Shown: one piece after another, positions 21,677 through 35,542 of the stretch
Layout: each line of letters begins with the position of its first letter
How positions within the stretch are numbered: the stretch's first letter is position 1
Assembly (NCBI GenBank): GCA_013368315.1
Contig: JAACJM010000009.1
Location: 310,001 to 374,000 of the forward strand
Source of the DNA: Tetrapyrgos nigripes
Lineage: Eukaryota; Basidiomycota; Agaricomycetes; Agaricales; Campanellaceae
Direction of reading: 5' to 3'
DNA length: 64,000 nucleotides
Program-made: the position numbers and the translations under genes
The notes under the pieces: model-generated
Seen by the model: only the letters and a program-made list of their open reading frames with translations
Told to the model about the DNA's origin: nothing
The model's database searches: none

Positions 21677-24600
21677 ATGCTAGGTTACTGGACCACTGCC
21701 CCCGACCATCCCTGTTCAAATACTTTTGGATCATACTGTATGTATCGTATCACTCGTTGGTGACGCTCGGCTTGCTATCTTTGTTGTACACCGAACCAGC
21801 GTTTACTCGTTCCAGTCCTTGACGATAATCCATCAATTCGTATAACTTGAGTTCTGTCTGATGTGCTCATTGCCCTGGCGCAGCCGAAATTGAAGTGTAG
21901 GTGGCAAGCACTAGATGGGCATCCAGGAGTACTGTCTATAGCCAACCTGGCCTTTCTAGCTACATATAGTACTAGTAGGGACAAAATTCTCATCAGATTC
22001 GACAGGGGTCTAAAGTTTGTGCCACATCGACTGGCAGGATCTTATTTGCCCTAGATCAGATTCTCCAGCTACTGATACAAGTAAAGTACTGGCATGTTCA
22101 TTGTGATCAACTAGCGCTATAGCCATACGAGCATATGTATATGGCATCGTAGCGCATGTTTAGATAGACTTTCCTTCCTTTTTCGGACTGCCGGTGGCGG
22201 AAATTAAGTATCTCGGAGAGTATTTTTGGAGGTAGTGCATTCGCACTGTCTCCGAACTAGTAGTACTAGTGTTGCATGTTGCTATGCAAGGATGAGTCTA
22301 CTAGGACTGAGTATCCATGTGCAATAAAATGTCAGCGCTCACCCTAAGAGTTGTCAAAGGTTGCACACGGGTCATTTCTATGATCGTCGTAAATACACCA
22401 CAGGGCCTGAGACCCTTCTGATCGGCGGAGGAATATGTAGGACGCCACGAAATGGGTGGAGATGCCTGAATAATTTTTTTGAGCCAAGGCCGCGCTGGTT
22501 AATTCAGTAATGATTCAAGCCATTGACACAGTGTACCGTGGAACATATTGAAACGGCCATTGCGACCGTGGACTGAGGACGAAGGGTCAGAGAGTAAATT
22601 CCCACGCCACATTCGAAGCAGTTCCTTGCCCGGGCCTGTCCAAGGCCTGTCACTGTGCGGCATGTATTCGTGATTTTTTATAGCGAGCCTGCCAAGGAGC
22701 CATACGGCTCATTGATGGGCTTGCTCACATTGACGCGCCAGGGTAACAAGAGAGTAAGTAATTTTAAAGACACCTCGCGGATACCTCTTTACCAATTTTT
22801 TATGTGATCCAGCACACTGGAGAAACAGAAATATTTACACTGGATAAGCACATGCAGGGGTATGTGTTCGTGGAACCTTCGCAAAATCGGTCACCTTTGA
22901 AGGCCGTGGACCGTGATGGTAGTCAATGCTTCTGAGATTGACATCAACTTGAGGCTGAGTAAATGCCTTCGTCATGAAGAGGGGCTATGTCAGTACCCTC
23001 CGCTCCGAGTCGGGGAACTGGGGTTTTCTTCTCAATGGGAAATATTTGGCAGTGCCATTGGAACGGACAAAAGTGGCACCGCCAGACAAACGCAGAATGA
23101 GCGCTTGAGCTACTCGGCAAGCGGAACTATGATATTCTGGAAAGAGCAATCTTTGAGTTTCGTTGGGGTTGTGCACATATGTAGGTTCACAGGTAGTCCC
23201 GAAACCGTATGATATGCGCTACTACTGCGCATAATCGAGCGAGGTGGCTATAGAAGAATGAGAAATATTTTTTTCTCAATGGGGTTCGGAGCCTCAAAAT
23301 CAGAAGAGAGCGAGCACACAGATATCTTTCGTCATTCGATCCGTGCTCGTACACGTGGTCATCGAGGTGAAAAATTTGTTGAAGATTTGCAGACATAGAG
23401 AAGGCAACAGTGGTACCGACGGGTTATGTCGGTTTACTTGTCGAGATAATAATACCGGCGAAGTTCCTGATACGCGGCGATCTTTTCAAAATCAAATCTT
23501 CTCATAGCAATATTGTCAATTGACGCGCAGTGCACCCGCGTCGAGTACCATATGTACCTACATACATACTTTGGTGAAGAGAATAAAATGGCAAGCGTGA
23601 AACATCCCAGAATATAATATAGTAGCCTGTAGTAATCCATGTAAGTTGCAAGAAACACCAACGTTCGAAGAAAGAACGCAGCGCATGGGACCTCAGGCAG
23701 GCCTGGCAGTGAAAACAGGCAAAAAGACGGGAATCTTGATCTTATATATGCATCAATTTAGAGCGCTCAGCGCTGTAGTGGTGTTGTTAGTTTGGAGCCT
23801 AGTTCCCGCCAGATATCTGGCATCAATAGATCCGTGGTTGAGGAAGCGGTGGCAGGCATTTCGTGTCGAAGGAAAGGCTTGACCGTGTTCGTTCAACGTT
23901 TGTTCGACCAGTACAGTTATTCGTCTTTGTGATTTGTGAAGAGGTTCCTGTTCGCGGCCTCAAAGACTGCGGTGAGAGGATGAGTCAACGGAAAGTCAAC
24001 GAGTACGAGTCCATCGGGTGCTTTGCCTGCCTACTTGCCTGCCCTGATCGTCATATACACGCGGCTTCCGCATGTGAGGAACGAAGAAGGCATACGTCCT
24101 CTCTGCAAAGGATCCTGGAGTGCCTGGTTACCCCGACTTGTTTACGAGTGTCGGGAATTCGGGAATTCGTCGTGTTGCCAGGGACAGAGCACTGAGAGCA
24201 GGCGGCCATCGCCAAGATGAGATGGACTTGTCACGGTGTTGGTACATAATCTCGTCAACATTGGTGTAGTGAAGCAATTCGCCAGAGGCAAGAAGAAAGC
24301 AAGATCTGACAAGACCCAAGCGTGTGTAAAGTTTGAAGTTGGTCAGTCCGATCAGCCAGGGAAAAGGCTTGAAGGGGAAAGCCAGTTATTTGGGATTGAG
24401 AACTTAAGAGAAGATGAGAAGCACCAAAAAAAGACAAAAGAAGGAACTTGGAGCTTATTAAATGCCGATCCACGGTCGGAAAAGCGAATCGCGATGGACA
24501 GGGAACTTGAACGCGTACGACTTGTCTTGACGTCCTCAGCATCTGGAATTCAAGAAGTTCTGAACTTTCTAGAGTCAAGCTGCCGAACAGACTTTGGGTG

Positions 24601-26084
24601 CTACATGGAAGTTGGAGAAGAGTGAAAACGAATGAAACGGATGACCGGATTGGGTGAATCAGATGGTGGAGATGAACCTGGAAAAAATGGAAGCCCTACT
24701 AGGATGATGATAGAACCCTTCACAGAACGAATGTCACTAAACATCTCCCACTGCTGTAACTCTGTTTTTCGGCCATGAACTTTCATCGAATATGGTCATC
24801 CGTTTATAAAATGACTGTGAGTGTAGCGTGTATCACATTCGGTGAGTCGGCGTCGGGATGCTCTGTAGGCCACAGTTGACAGTAATTAAGAGTTCATTTT
24901 TGGTTAATTTAGGATTGCTCACCAGGAACACTCAGAATGGTTGCTCGATTTTTGCATTTGGTGGCGCTCGTCACATCGATGAGAAGGGTGTTTCGTGTTT
25001 TAATCGATGTGCGGTGCTTATCTTGGAACTGAGGCTAGGGTGGGGCCTCCTGCATTTTCCTGCATCCGTGAGTTTGGCTCTTCAAATCGCACAGTCGGAC
25101 TCTTTAAACGTGACCGGCATCATTGAGACTAGGTTTTCCATCACATGGTACCACAGAAGCCATCAGAGTAGAACAGAGTACGTTTTGACGGTCTGTCATG
25201 ACGAAAAGGACGGTTCAATTTTGGTTCAATTGTTGGAGAAATAGGGTGTCTGACGAGCCGGACGTCATGTTTTCAACATACAACTTGACAAGGGTTAGGT
25301 TAGGTTATAAGGACAAATCAACAGACGTGGCACGGCGAAGTTCCACAACTCCTTTTGAATATGAAATGTTCTGTTTGGATTCTTGGAACACGGAGACTTG
25401 TGCCAAACAAAAGAAGCGAGACGACGGTAAGTAGGCGCCGGACAGCACAGCACCGACAAGATTTGATACGACCAGCTAGTACTATAGTGCAGAATGTTGA
25501 CCGTGAAGAGCAAGTAGAGAGGTAGAGAGCCTCATGTCTTGGGTTTTAAACGAATCTTGCTGATGTGAATCTCAGGTCCGGCAAACGCTCGCTTCGACGT
25601 CTTGTTTCTCGGCGTCATTAGGAGATCGAGTGGCACACTGGATCTGAGAAAATGAATGCCTAAATAGTAAACGGCAGTGAAGAATTCGCGAAGGGGGGCC
25701 CAGCACTAGGAAGGGGTGAGGTTTGGTACTCGAAAATCGTACAGCATGAGTCTGTCAGAGAAAGCCAGTTGAGACGAGGTAGCTACTATGCTTTCCAAAG
25801 CACTTTACTTATACACAAGAAAAGGCGAAATTTCAGCGTTTCAACGGTGATACAAATAGACCGTATAAATGCCTGGGAAGACAGGTTCGGTAAGAAAACG
25901 GAGACAAATCGAAAGTGAATCTCGCTTACATACATACTTATGGACAAAACGGCATAAAAAATGGAACCTAGGGAAGAAGGTTTCGCCTTTCCTTCGCCAC
26001 CCTGCCCGGGGTGAGTCCATGAAAGCTGTGGATCCATTCTTTTTCATCCAGATACGCCGGTGTGGATCTCCTGCTTCATAAACC
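21677..26084. other. Gene-poor 4.4-kb stretch
   Basis: No frame in this region shows a recognised motif or a coherent exon chain. Seen in passing: a perfect-looking hairpin near 22112-22158 (gcgctatagccata...), a short ggttaggttaggtta run near 25293, and a possible upstream exon region for the next gene after 25700. It may hold regulatory DNA, a noncoding transcript or old transposon debris, but nothing can be named. Confidence 0.45.
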
Positions 26085-29000
26085 ATGTCAGCGTCACCTG
26101 CTCGAAAGTTTCGCTCCAGGACCACAGAGTTCCTTCGCGGATCGTCTACCATGCAGAGTCAAGTACAAGGCGCTGATCAGAGTGATCATGAGCAAAGCCG
26201 CGCTGTGGACTCTGATACCGACCCATCTCCCAAGAAACGCGGCTCCAGGATTCCTTTTATTGGTCGTAGTCGAAAGAAGTCGATGCCGTCGAGCAGTGTT
26301 GGGCAGGATGTGCAGGAAGGGAGACTATCAACTGCGACGACGAGATCGCGGTCGCTATTGAATGAACAGTGAGTTTGAAGAGGCATCTGTACCAGGTGGA
26401 CTCTATTAACATTCTCTATGACTTTTTAGAGCCAGTGTTCTACCAGTACAATCGCGCGCGTCTACATCAAGCCCATCTTTACCTTCATCGGCCCAATCAA
26501 CATTTGGCGCCAAGTTTGCAGCGCATTTCACATCCTCGAAAACGAGAGGGTTGCTCTCAAAAAGCAAGTCGACCAAGGCACACGCGAAGGCTGCTGGGAC
26601 TGAGACGGATTACGCGTCAGACACTCGTTCGCCCATTCGTCCTTCCACGGACTCCAGACGTAGTCGTCGCCGGAGTCGCTCAGTTACACCCAGACCCTCC
26701 CAGACGCAGCCAGTCAGTCAATCTCCCGTACAACCTACGATCACGGTTTCTAGCCCTACCGACCCATATAGTCTAGACGAATTTGAGGGCCTCTTCACAA
26801 AACCTCGGCACCAAATCAAACCCAATCCTCTCACCATCTCACGAGAAAATCCTGCATCTCCATATCATTCTGATGATGCGCACCTGTCAAGTCCGACAAA
26901 CGACAGGCACCCTGCTCAGCCAAGTGGATCTCCTACATCAGATTCATATCCAGATCTGCCTGGCCCCAAGTCTGTGGTCAGCGGTGGATCGGCTTCAAGA
27001 CGCTCCTCAGCAGCATCCGCAGCCTCTGCCTCATCTGTTGGTAGCGCTGCCAGACAACCTCGTATGTCTGTTCGTCGCCCTGTGTACGCTCACGAGACGG
27101 AGAGAGACCTCGATTCTGCCGAGGAATCCGAGGCTGTCTCCATGCTCTCGGTGAAATCAGTACCGATAGCCCCATCCATGAGGTCACGACAGTCTTCATC
27201 TTCGTCGACAACCATAACCTCAATCTCGAAGGAAAAACGTCGTTCCCTTACTACGTTAACTTCAAGGTTGACTCCTTCTACTGCCGATAAGAGGCGCGCC
27301 CCTGCCGTCTCTTTAGGCTCTTCTCAACGTCCGTCCATACCACTTCCTTCACCACCTTTGGTTCCACCACCTCAACGGCCATTACCTGATTTGCCTATGG
27401 AACCTTACAGAAGAACAAGAGCTCATACCATATCGTCATCCTTATCCGGCTCCTCGCATGCTCCATCTGTCCCAGCTTCTTCAGCGGGTCCGACCGCGGG
27501 CTCTTCACTTAGACGACATAACACGACTTTATTGTCGTCAGCTCCTATCATCAGACCACCTTCTCAGTCGAGTCCGGATGAATCCCCATCCGGGCGCAAT
27601 TCCGGGTCATCCTCATCCTCCTCATCTACTCCAACGCTGACCAAGTCTTCCTCAATAACGCCATCACCTACTCTTTCCGCTGATTCCTCGGTTCTATTTC
27701 CATCCACTCCCATCACAGACTCCGAAATTGACAAAGCGTCCGTTACTGAACTGCGGAATGCTCTCCGTAAGCGCGATACTCAAATTAACGACATTACCTC
27801 GTATATCCGCAAGCAATCCGAGTATTACGAAACTGAGAGAAAAGAGTTGGAAGCTCGGGTTTTGAGTGCAGAGAATGAGAAGAAAGTGATGCAAGCCAAG
27901 TTAACTGGTTTGGAGAAAGAGGCTGTTAGGAGGGATAAGGAGATCAAGGGCCTGACATGGTTGGTGATGAACGATCGCCAGTCTCTCGGACCTGCTATAA
28001 ATGACCCAGCTGCAGCCATCAGGAGCATCAGGTTATCGGCAAGATCTGCCGCTGGTATTGGGAACGGCGCTACGTTGATGTCGAGGTCCTCTTCGACCTC
28101 TATATCTACGTCTCTTACAGGAGGGACCAGCGATGACTCGTCGGTGAGGAGTTCGGTAACGAGTGCGACAACACCGTCATCTTCTTCTGTGAAGTTACCC
28201 ATCTACAGAAAGATCCAGATTGGCATGGAGACTCCAACTGATTCGGGAGCGGAGTCTAGCAAAGGATACCTAACATCTACTTCTGGGGACGGAGAAGCAG
28301 AAATTGCCTCTGCTCCCGAGTCAACTGGCCTTTCTCAGTTCTCCTCTTTTACTTCGTCCGGATCTGGGTTGAAACCCAAGAGGACTATGAGGAGACTGAA
28401 GTTGGTAGAGAGTGTTAATAGTCGGACGTTTGGTTTCAACTCGTCTGTACCTTTACCTTCCCCTTCTAACAATTCGGACGCATCCTCTGTGCAGATACCG
28501 ATATCTATCCCAGACGACGTCCCCTACTTACTGAAGCCGAATAAACGAGCTTCCTCATCGGCTTCTTCGAATTCTTCACCGTCTCCACCCATGTCTCCAG
28601 AACCAGAATTGGCCGATTTCCCTACGGCATCGACTTCGAAGGGATCGCAGAGCCCAGTATTAACTTCCATTCCAGAAAGACCTCCTGCGTCCAGTTCCGG
28701 GCCGAATGGGGCCGACACTAGCGAAAGGACAAGAAAGCCATCTTCGACGAAAATCACATTTCCATTTTCCTCTTCAAGTTCAGCATCAAATCCTCGTACC
28801 TCATCTTCATCCAATTCCACCTCATCATCTCTTGGTTCCTCCTCGTCTCTACCGAGACTTCAGACTAAGAGTTTTAGCAAGTCCTCAAAGACGACGACGA
28901 CGACGTCATCTTCCGCTACCCCACAATCTCAACGTCTTACACCTTCAGAAGCCTATGCTCTCAATCTGAAGAAGGGTAGACCCCCATCGATCGCGCAAGT

Positions 29001-29190
29001 CTTGGATAAAGGCATAGTGGCTGGGAGTGGTTCTTCTGCGTCCAATAAAAAATCAGAGGGTTTGATGGAGGAGTCTTTTGGTGGGCGATCACGAGCTCTT
29101 TTGGGCCTAACGGGATCAAGTTCTGGGTCCAAGGGTCTGAAGGCTGTAAACAGTGCTACTCCTGGGTCAGGGTCGGAGGGGAAAACCTGA
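26085..29190 (+). CDS. Large Ser-rich protein with central coiled coil
   Basis: Two exons (26085-26368 and 26430-29190) give 1014 residues. The first ATG follows gaaacc-like context and the intron of 61 bp is canonical. Almost the whole chain is Ser/Pro/Thr-rich and probably disordered. The one ordered part is a coiled coil at about residues 525-610 (DKASVTELRNALRKRDTQIND through EKEAVRRDKEIKGLTWLVMN). A near-C-terminal segment LTPSEAYALNLKKGRPPSIAQ also looks conserved. Such proteins in fungi are often cytoskeletal or signalling scaffolds with many phosphorylation sites, but no specific function is claimed. Confidence 0.75.
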
Positions 29191-30678
29191 GGGTAACGGA
29201 ACACGGGGAAGTGAGAAAAGGCGAGTACCGCTATAGTGGACCTACATCTTCTGGACATAGGTTTCTGACTTTCTTTTTGCAGGAACTCTGTATTATTTTG
29301 ATCTGCTTCTAAAGCCCGAAGTCACTGCAATCATCGAGGCTTGCTGTACTTGCCTCGTCGTGAATAGGTCATGACTTGGCTGCTTTTCTGGGGCTGAAAC
29401 TGGAATGACAATTACGACGGCAAACAAGCAGATAGACAGGCTGCTTGCTGAGACAACAGCTCAACATTGGCTCGACGCCGTTATTCTGGTAGCGGTGCCA
29501 GGCTCGCCGGGTCAGCTACTGCCCTATGTACATAGAAACCACGGATGGAAGGATGTACATATACACTTACGGAGAATATGTGGACGGACGGTACAAAAGG
29601 AGACGAACGGCGTACATGTTGCCGACAAATCGATCAACTTACAGCTGAATACCCATCCCTGCACACGACGCATTTGCAGTTCCTCGAGGCTACCCGTCAG
29701 ACATGAAGATGTCCGACCACTCCGAATCCCCTGTCCCTTGGTCCATATTCTCGCGTTCGTCTTCACCGCTCGCCACATACCCGCCGGTTTCATAACCGAT
29801 TGCATATCCCAAGGTTTGGATCCGTTTCCTCTCTGGTCCTTTCCTGAATAAAATTTACACTCATTCTTCGCCACCGTCTGTAACCGACTGCTGACGGGAC
29901 CATGCTACTCTTTGTAGCCTGTGTATGCGGCGTGCGCACACTCCTTTGATTTTTGTTTTCGTTTTCGGCTCTTCATCTGGACGTCTTCATTTTACGGTGC
30001 TTCATCTATCTGTCTCAACATTGACCTGCATTTCCATCTTCATTGTTAGCATCAGTGTCTGTTCCGCATTGCATTCGATACCATTCACATCTCTATACCA
30101 CATTTGCATACTACCTGCTCACTTTCTGCATACTTGCGATCCATTGTCTTGTCACTTCTGGTCTCATTATTGTGCTGCCCACACCTCGCTCCTTTACTCG
30201 TCAACCACTAGGCCCTCTGTGTATAATATATTGGGTACATATCCAATGCTTTCAAGTACTGTACATTGCATCGACTACTTATATTCTTACGCCTCCCTCT
30301 AGTGCATACTGTATACCGTGTCTTACCAGTAATTTTTGGATCCATTCCTAGGAAGTGATAATGAGCATGAACATACCAATCTTGAAGCTTGACGAACCAC
30401 AACTTCAGCTCGAAGGGGTTTGTGACATACATAGTATCAATTAAGCTCACACTTTGTCACTTTGTCTCTTACCACCATCCCGCCCCATCACTACACACAA
30501 ACGCGTCTGCTATGGCTATTACGCTTAATACGAAGTTTTGAAGAACCTCACTCACGGCTATCTCATCAAAAATTCGGCTTCATCCATAAGAGGCTTGATT
30601 GGCGCTTAAAGCTGTAAACGAAGATGATGGATGGGAGTTGTACAACCGTCACTTCAACTTGTACTTGGTTGTGGCTTC
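29191..30678. other. Intergenic, no gene seen
   Basis: About 1.5 kb between two plus-strand genes. It is pyrimidine-rich from 29930 to 30300. Only short unsupported frames occur; the 3' untranslated region of the upstream gene and the promoter of the DUF6535 gene must lie here. Confidence 0.4.
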
Positions 30679-33669
30679 ATGTCGGGTGAGCAGCCAGTGT
30701 CTTCATTGCCTATGGCTCAAGATGATAATCATGATGCCTACCAGGACTTCGTTTGAACGGCAGGGGCTCCAGGGGGCGTACATCTAGCGCATTCTCAGTT
30801 AGAAAAGACGACTTGGAGCGCAACAAGGCGACCACGGAAGATACTCGAGGTGAGGCTCTCCATCTCATTCTGGAGCATTTCTGACAATCAAATGACAGAT
30901 ACGTACAGGCCCAGCGCTGATGAATATGCATGCTCAAAGTTGTGGACTGTCTACATTGGAGAAGCACAGAGATACGACCAGCATTTACTACAAGGATGGA
31001 AGAGTGACATGGACGGAATGTTGTTATTCGTATGTGATTCACTCCGCATTGGTGAAGTTGTACTGATCTTTTCTACTTAGTCTGCACTTTATTCTGCCAG
31101 TCTAACAGCTTTTATCATTGAGAGCTACAAGACTCTTCAGAACGACCCGACCGAGATGACTTTAGTCGTACTCGTACAGATATCTCGGCAGCTGAGCTCC
31201 ATGACAAATGGCACGATTTCCCCCGTGGATCCACCCTCACTGTCTGGATTCCAGCCTGCGGTTGCATCCCTCATCTGCAACGTACTCTGGTTCCTCAGTC
31301 TCGCATTGGCATTGACGTGCTCTTTGCTGGCCACCTTTGTGCAGCAGTGGACTAGAGACTTCATTCACAAGACAACCCTTAGACCATCCCCAGTCCGTCA
31401 CGCGAGGCTACTCGCCTTCATGTATTTCGGATTGCGGGACTTCGGAATGCATACCTTTGTGGATATGATCCCCATCCTGCTTCACGCCTCCCTTTTCTTC
31501 TTCTTTGCAGGCCTCGTTGCCTTCCTCACTCCAGTTAATCTCTTGCTGGCATCTCTCATGGCGGTCATTCTTGCTATATTTCTGGTCGTCTATATCGGCC
31601 TTACCTGTCTACCATTGCTTCATCTCAATGCTCCCTATCGCACACCTCTTTCCGGTACACTTTGGCGCTTTGGAAACTCCATCACTTCCTTCCTAATCCA
31701 TCGACACAACTTCACGGGACGAGAACCGAATCTCACCGACGCAATATTACACGAATCAGTGGTAAACCCACTCGAGCGTGACCAGCAAGCAATGGTCTAT
31801 ACTCTCAGCTCTTTGACCGATGACGAGGAGCTTTTACCATTCATTGAAGCCGTTCCCGAAGCCGTTTACGGTCCAAGTGGTGCCCGAACCACCAACAGAG
31901 AGCTCATTTTGCCACTGTTGCGCTCATCAAATCCCGATGTCAACATCGTCTCTCGTATCAGCGAACTCATAATGAGGAGCCGCCAATGGGCAGACCACAG
32001 TTTCCGCTCACGAAGCGAGCTTGCTTGCGCTCGTGCTCTTTGGTCATTGGCTTTCATGTTGATACAGGGACCTCAGCCGCAGATGCAGCTAGAACATGAT
32101 CACAGGCGCGTTTACTTTTTCGACTCAAAGACCGTCAGGCTTCTTTCGGACTCCCTTCATTTTCATCGTCAATATTCGCTTTCGGCCATCGCTGCAATAC
32201 ACCTGAGTCGGGAATACAGTTTGCGATATTGCATCAAGACAGTAGCAAAATTACTATCCTCTGCCGACAGTTCTCATGCTCTCCGTGAAAACCTCATATT
32301 TGCAAAGAGAATTTGGGCCCGCATCGATACAGCATATGGAGGTTCAGCATTTCCTCCACATGTTATCAGACTTTGCTCCGAGTTGTTGGACATTCTCCAG
32401 AGGGACACTTCGGATGGGCTCATGACCCAGGCTAAGGGTGTTCTCTCGCAGTTGGAGAACGACAGGCCTTGGCTGATAGCCCGCCTGTATATCTTCCTGG
32501 ATTACTTGTGGTCCAGCACTCGACAAAAAGTCTTACCGCACGAATTGGACATCATGTGCAAAGCCATTCTGTCTCACATGAAGATGGAAGTGGGTGATGA
32601 CGATTGGATGAACATTTGCCAAACTTTCTTGACGGCCTACCAATACTTGGTCGAACCTCAAGATGATCAGAGCGACGAGCTCATGTTCCAATGGATGCGG
32701 CTCATATTCTGTATGCACCAGAGCTTGGCTGACCATCCTATTTCGGCCAAGTGCAGGAGACAAATGCAGGATTACATTGCGAAGAGAGTAGTGGACAAGG
32801 AAGCTGTGCGCATTCTCTGGGGTCGTTGCGAGCTGGAGCTACTCGGTAACTCTCCCAAGTCACCCGACCAAAACAGCCTTCAAGCATGCATATTGAAGGA
32901 TTTACAAGGCAATGCTGAGCATCCAGGTACATGTCTCGGCTCGATCTGGTCACTCGCCGTTTCTCTGTATGAACCCCAAGATGACGGCTATGTCCAGTGG
33001 TTCAAACCTCCTTCTCTTCGTAATGTGCATCCAAAATTCATGGAGCATTCGACATTTCCTCTAGTCAAAACTTTACTGGATTCCGTTTCATGTGCGGAGT
33101 GTGTATCTACTCCAGTGTTCTATCTGAAGAACACAAATCATCGGGCTTCCATTCAAACGATACTGGACGAATACCTTCCCGGCTTAGGACCTATACCTTT
33201 CCCCGACTCGCAACAACGTGCCCTATGGCTATCCGGACAGTATTACATCACTTCACTGTATACCGCTGTCCTATCCCGGTTCATTTCTCTCTCATGCTCT
33301 CACAAAGCTACGAATCATCTCGATGCATGTCGCATAGTCTTCCACGCTCTCCGGCGCTACGAAGGAGAGATGCATGAATTGAGCCAAATCCAGTTTGCAG
33401 AGAGTATTTTCCAACTAGTCGATACCATGCTTTCTGGAAATTTTGAGCCATTACACCTTTCAGAAATCGTTGCTGCAGTGTGGAATATCTCCAAAACTTG
33501 GGTTTGGATCACCAGTCCAAAGTGTGCGGAAATTATTGTTGATGCGATTCGGCGACACGAGAATTCTCCGCATTGCCAGCCCTCGGAGGGAAAACAGCTC
33601 TTGTCTACGCGTTGTGAGGAAGTATTAGCCGATGGTGCGAGACTGCTACGGCTAGAGTCACTTCCTTGA
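30679..33669 (+). CDS. DUF6535 membrane protein
   Basis: Exons 30679-30685, 30745-30849, 30899-31029 and 31081-33669 sum to 943 residues. The first exon is only 7 bases (ATGTCGG) and is chosen because it supplies an ATG and the right phase. After a basic N-terminus, residues about 40-220 match the Agaricomycete DUF6535 pattern: SKLWTVYIGEAQRYDQHLLQ, WKSDMDGMLLFSALYSASLT, AFIIESYKTLQ, then VASLICNVLWFLSLALALTC, LLATFVQQWTRDF and two further hydrophobic helices. So four membrane spans are likely, followed by a long soluble helical region of about 700 residues. The family is expanded in mushrooms and its function is unknown. Confidence 0.85.
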
Positions 33670-33811
33670 CGTTCTGCACTGTGGTTGCGTTTGTCGGGGA
33701 GACTGGATGGACTAGCAGTGATGATGTATCATTGTACTTATTTTATTGTACAGTAAGCATGCTGTATGTATTTCCCAAATCTATTCCACATTGGACATCT
33801 GAGAAAGAAAT

Positions 33812-35542
33812 CTATGACTCTATGCATAAAGCAACGGAATTGTAAATGCTACGATTGCGATCTGTCAAAGGTAGGTCTAGAGCCCAGCGCAGACCGACTT
33901 CCTCAAGTTCATCTAGACGAAGTTTAACTCGAGATATGAAGACCTGGACCCATGATTCAGCTGATGCATCTCCGTGAGCGACTCGGGCAGCAAGTCCAAA
34001 ATCCCGCAGGTGTGAACCGCGACAACGCGATTTGATCATGGAGAAAAGAATCTCCTGGTCTGGTTGAGGACATCGGTTGACACCATCATGCAAAAACACG
34101 GTAAGGTCAAGGTGAGTCAAGTTCGGCAAGATGGCCGTGTCCAGAGAGGTCGAGGAAGAGTGATCCAGAGTCAAAGCCCGAAGAAAATGATTGGAGACGA
34201 AATGAAAGTGAATGAGGATGAGATGAGTGACGGTAGGAACAAGAGCTAGAATTTCCAGCAAATCCTTGTCCGCTTTTACAGCAGCCGCGCCCATTGTCAA
34301 ATTCTCTAGTCTGCAAGATGACCGTAAAAGCATTGCTTTCAAGCTCTCTTTCCAGATTCGCCATTTTGGGTCGTCCATGACCTGAGAGGCGGGTATGTCC
34401 CCCATCAGAGTCAAACTTTTGAGGTTTGGTACGGTCAGTGACGAGACGAGGGTTAACAGCGAGTCGCATCTACGCATCCTCAATGTCAGCGCGCGAAGAT
34501 TAGGATGGGTGATTTGTGGGAATGGAGAAAGGATTGTTAGGTCAAGGCCTATATAAGTAGGCTCCAGAACAAGCTCCTCGAGAGCAGGGCAAGCGGTGAA
34601 GACATGACAGATGTCTCTAGACCCAACGGCAAAAGGATCAAGGATGGTGAGTGCCTTGAGTTGTGAAAAGGGAAATGGATATTTCAGACAGAATTCGGAT
34701 AATTTTAAGGATTGCAATGACGGCGTCGAGAGGAAGAAGTCCACAAAGTCACCGTCAGAGGTGAATGAACTTTCAAGAAGGTCCAAGTCCCTGAGAGCAT
34801 CAAAGCGAACTGAGTCGTGCTTTTTAGGGATGACATTCCATATGAGTCCCGAGGTGAACCCGAACGAAACGCTCTGCCAACGAGAGGCTGTCTCCAGTAT
34901 GGAAAGAAGAGATAGAGTCAACTGACCCTGCTGTTTCGTCGTTCTGCCCCGACGCCGTCTTTCAGAATTGGTGTCCACGACCCAGCTGATATTCAAGGTC
35001 AATGGTGAAGGAGAAGACCGCTCGAGATATAGGCGTATCAGCTCAGTGATACGCTGTTTTTTGATAGCTGCCAAATTGACATCTATCCGTGACCATAGAC
35101 TCGTCCTGTTCAGACTGGTATCTCGCCAGAGTTTACAAACAGAGGAGAGCACAAGTGGTCCTATATTTTCAATTCCTCTAGAACCGACGATAAGACTCGG
35201 AGATCCCGAGCAGTAATGACTGAAAAAAATCTCCAAGATCTCCACTGGAAGCTGGCGGATAGGAGACAAGAGACCCCGACATTCATCAACATGCTTCTCG
35301 AGAACTTTTCTCTGCACCTCCAACCTCTTCTTCATCTCTTCCAAAACTGTTATTTTGGCGCCAATACGCTCCATGTCTCGTTCTGTTTGTTCCATAAGAG
35401 TGAAAAGCTGGGTAATGTCCCCCTTGGACAAATGATATCCTGAGCGCAATTGGGATCGTACGGTGTTGATTGATGGTGGGGTTTCGCTGGACTCATCGAC
35501 GAACGCAGAACGACATTTAACGCACAGGCTCGTGAAGCTCAT
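33812..35542 (-). CDS. F-box-like protein with N-terminal CxxC and coiled coil
   Basis: A single-exon gene of 576 residues. The start is the ATG at 35542, because MSFTSLCVKC matches the starts of the two related genes in this window; the frame is open a little further but with no ATG. C7 and C10 form a CxxC. Residues 40-90 form a coiled coil (TLMEQTERDMERIGAKITVL). LSPIRQLPVEILEIFFSHYC at 92-111 is the F-box-like motif. LWSRIDVNL, typical of this mushroom family, follows. The rest has leucine-rich repeats (LPNLTHLDLTVFL). It could be a substrate adaptor of an SCF ubiquitin ligase; the substrate is unknown. Confidence 0.85.
   Translation of the reverse strand: MSFTSLCVKCRSAFVDESSETPPSINTVRSQLRSGYHLSKGDITQLFTLMEQTERDMERIGAKITVLEEMKKRLEVQRKVLEKHVDECRGLLSPIRQLPVEILEIFFSHYCSGSPSLIVGSRGIENIGPLVLSSVCKLWRDTSLNRTSLWSRIDVNLAAIKKQRITELIRLYLERSSPSPLTLNISWVVDTNSERRRRGRTTKQQGQLTLSLLSILETASRWQSVSFGFTSGLIWNVIPKKHDSVRFDALRDLDLLESSFTSDGDFVDFFLSTPSLQSLKLSEFCLKYPFPFSQLKALTILDPFAVGSRDICHVFTACPALEELVLEPTYIGLDLTILSPFPQITHPNLRALTLRMRRCDSLLTLVSSLTVPNLKSLTLMGDIPASQVMDDPKWRIWKESLKAMLLRSSCRLENLTMGAAAVKADKDLLEILALVPTVTHLILIHFHFVSNHFLRALTLDHSSSTSLDTAILPNLTHLDLTVFLHDGVNRCPQPDQEILFSMIKSRCRGSHLRDFGLAARVAHGDASAESWVQVFISRVKLRLDELEEVGLRWALDLPLTDRNRSIYNSVALCIES

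Noticed and set aside
24236..25244. Frames of about 130 residues in the gene-poor region
   Set aside because: No motif, no coherent splicing with neighbours, and similar-length frames occur on the other strand.
25293..25310. ggttaggttaggtta run as a telomere repeat
   Set aside because: Only about three units, not the TTAGGG type, and inside genic DNA.
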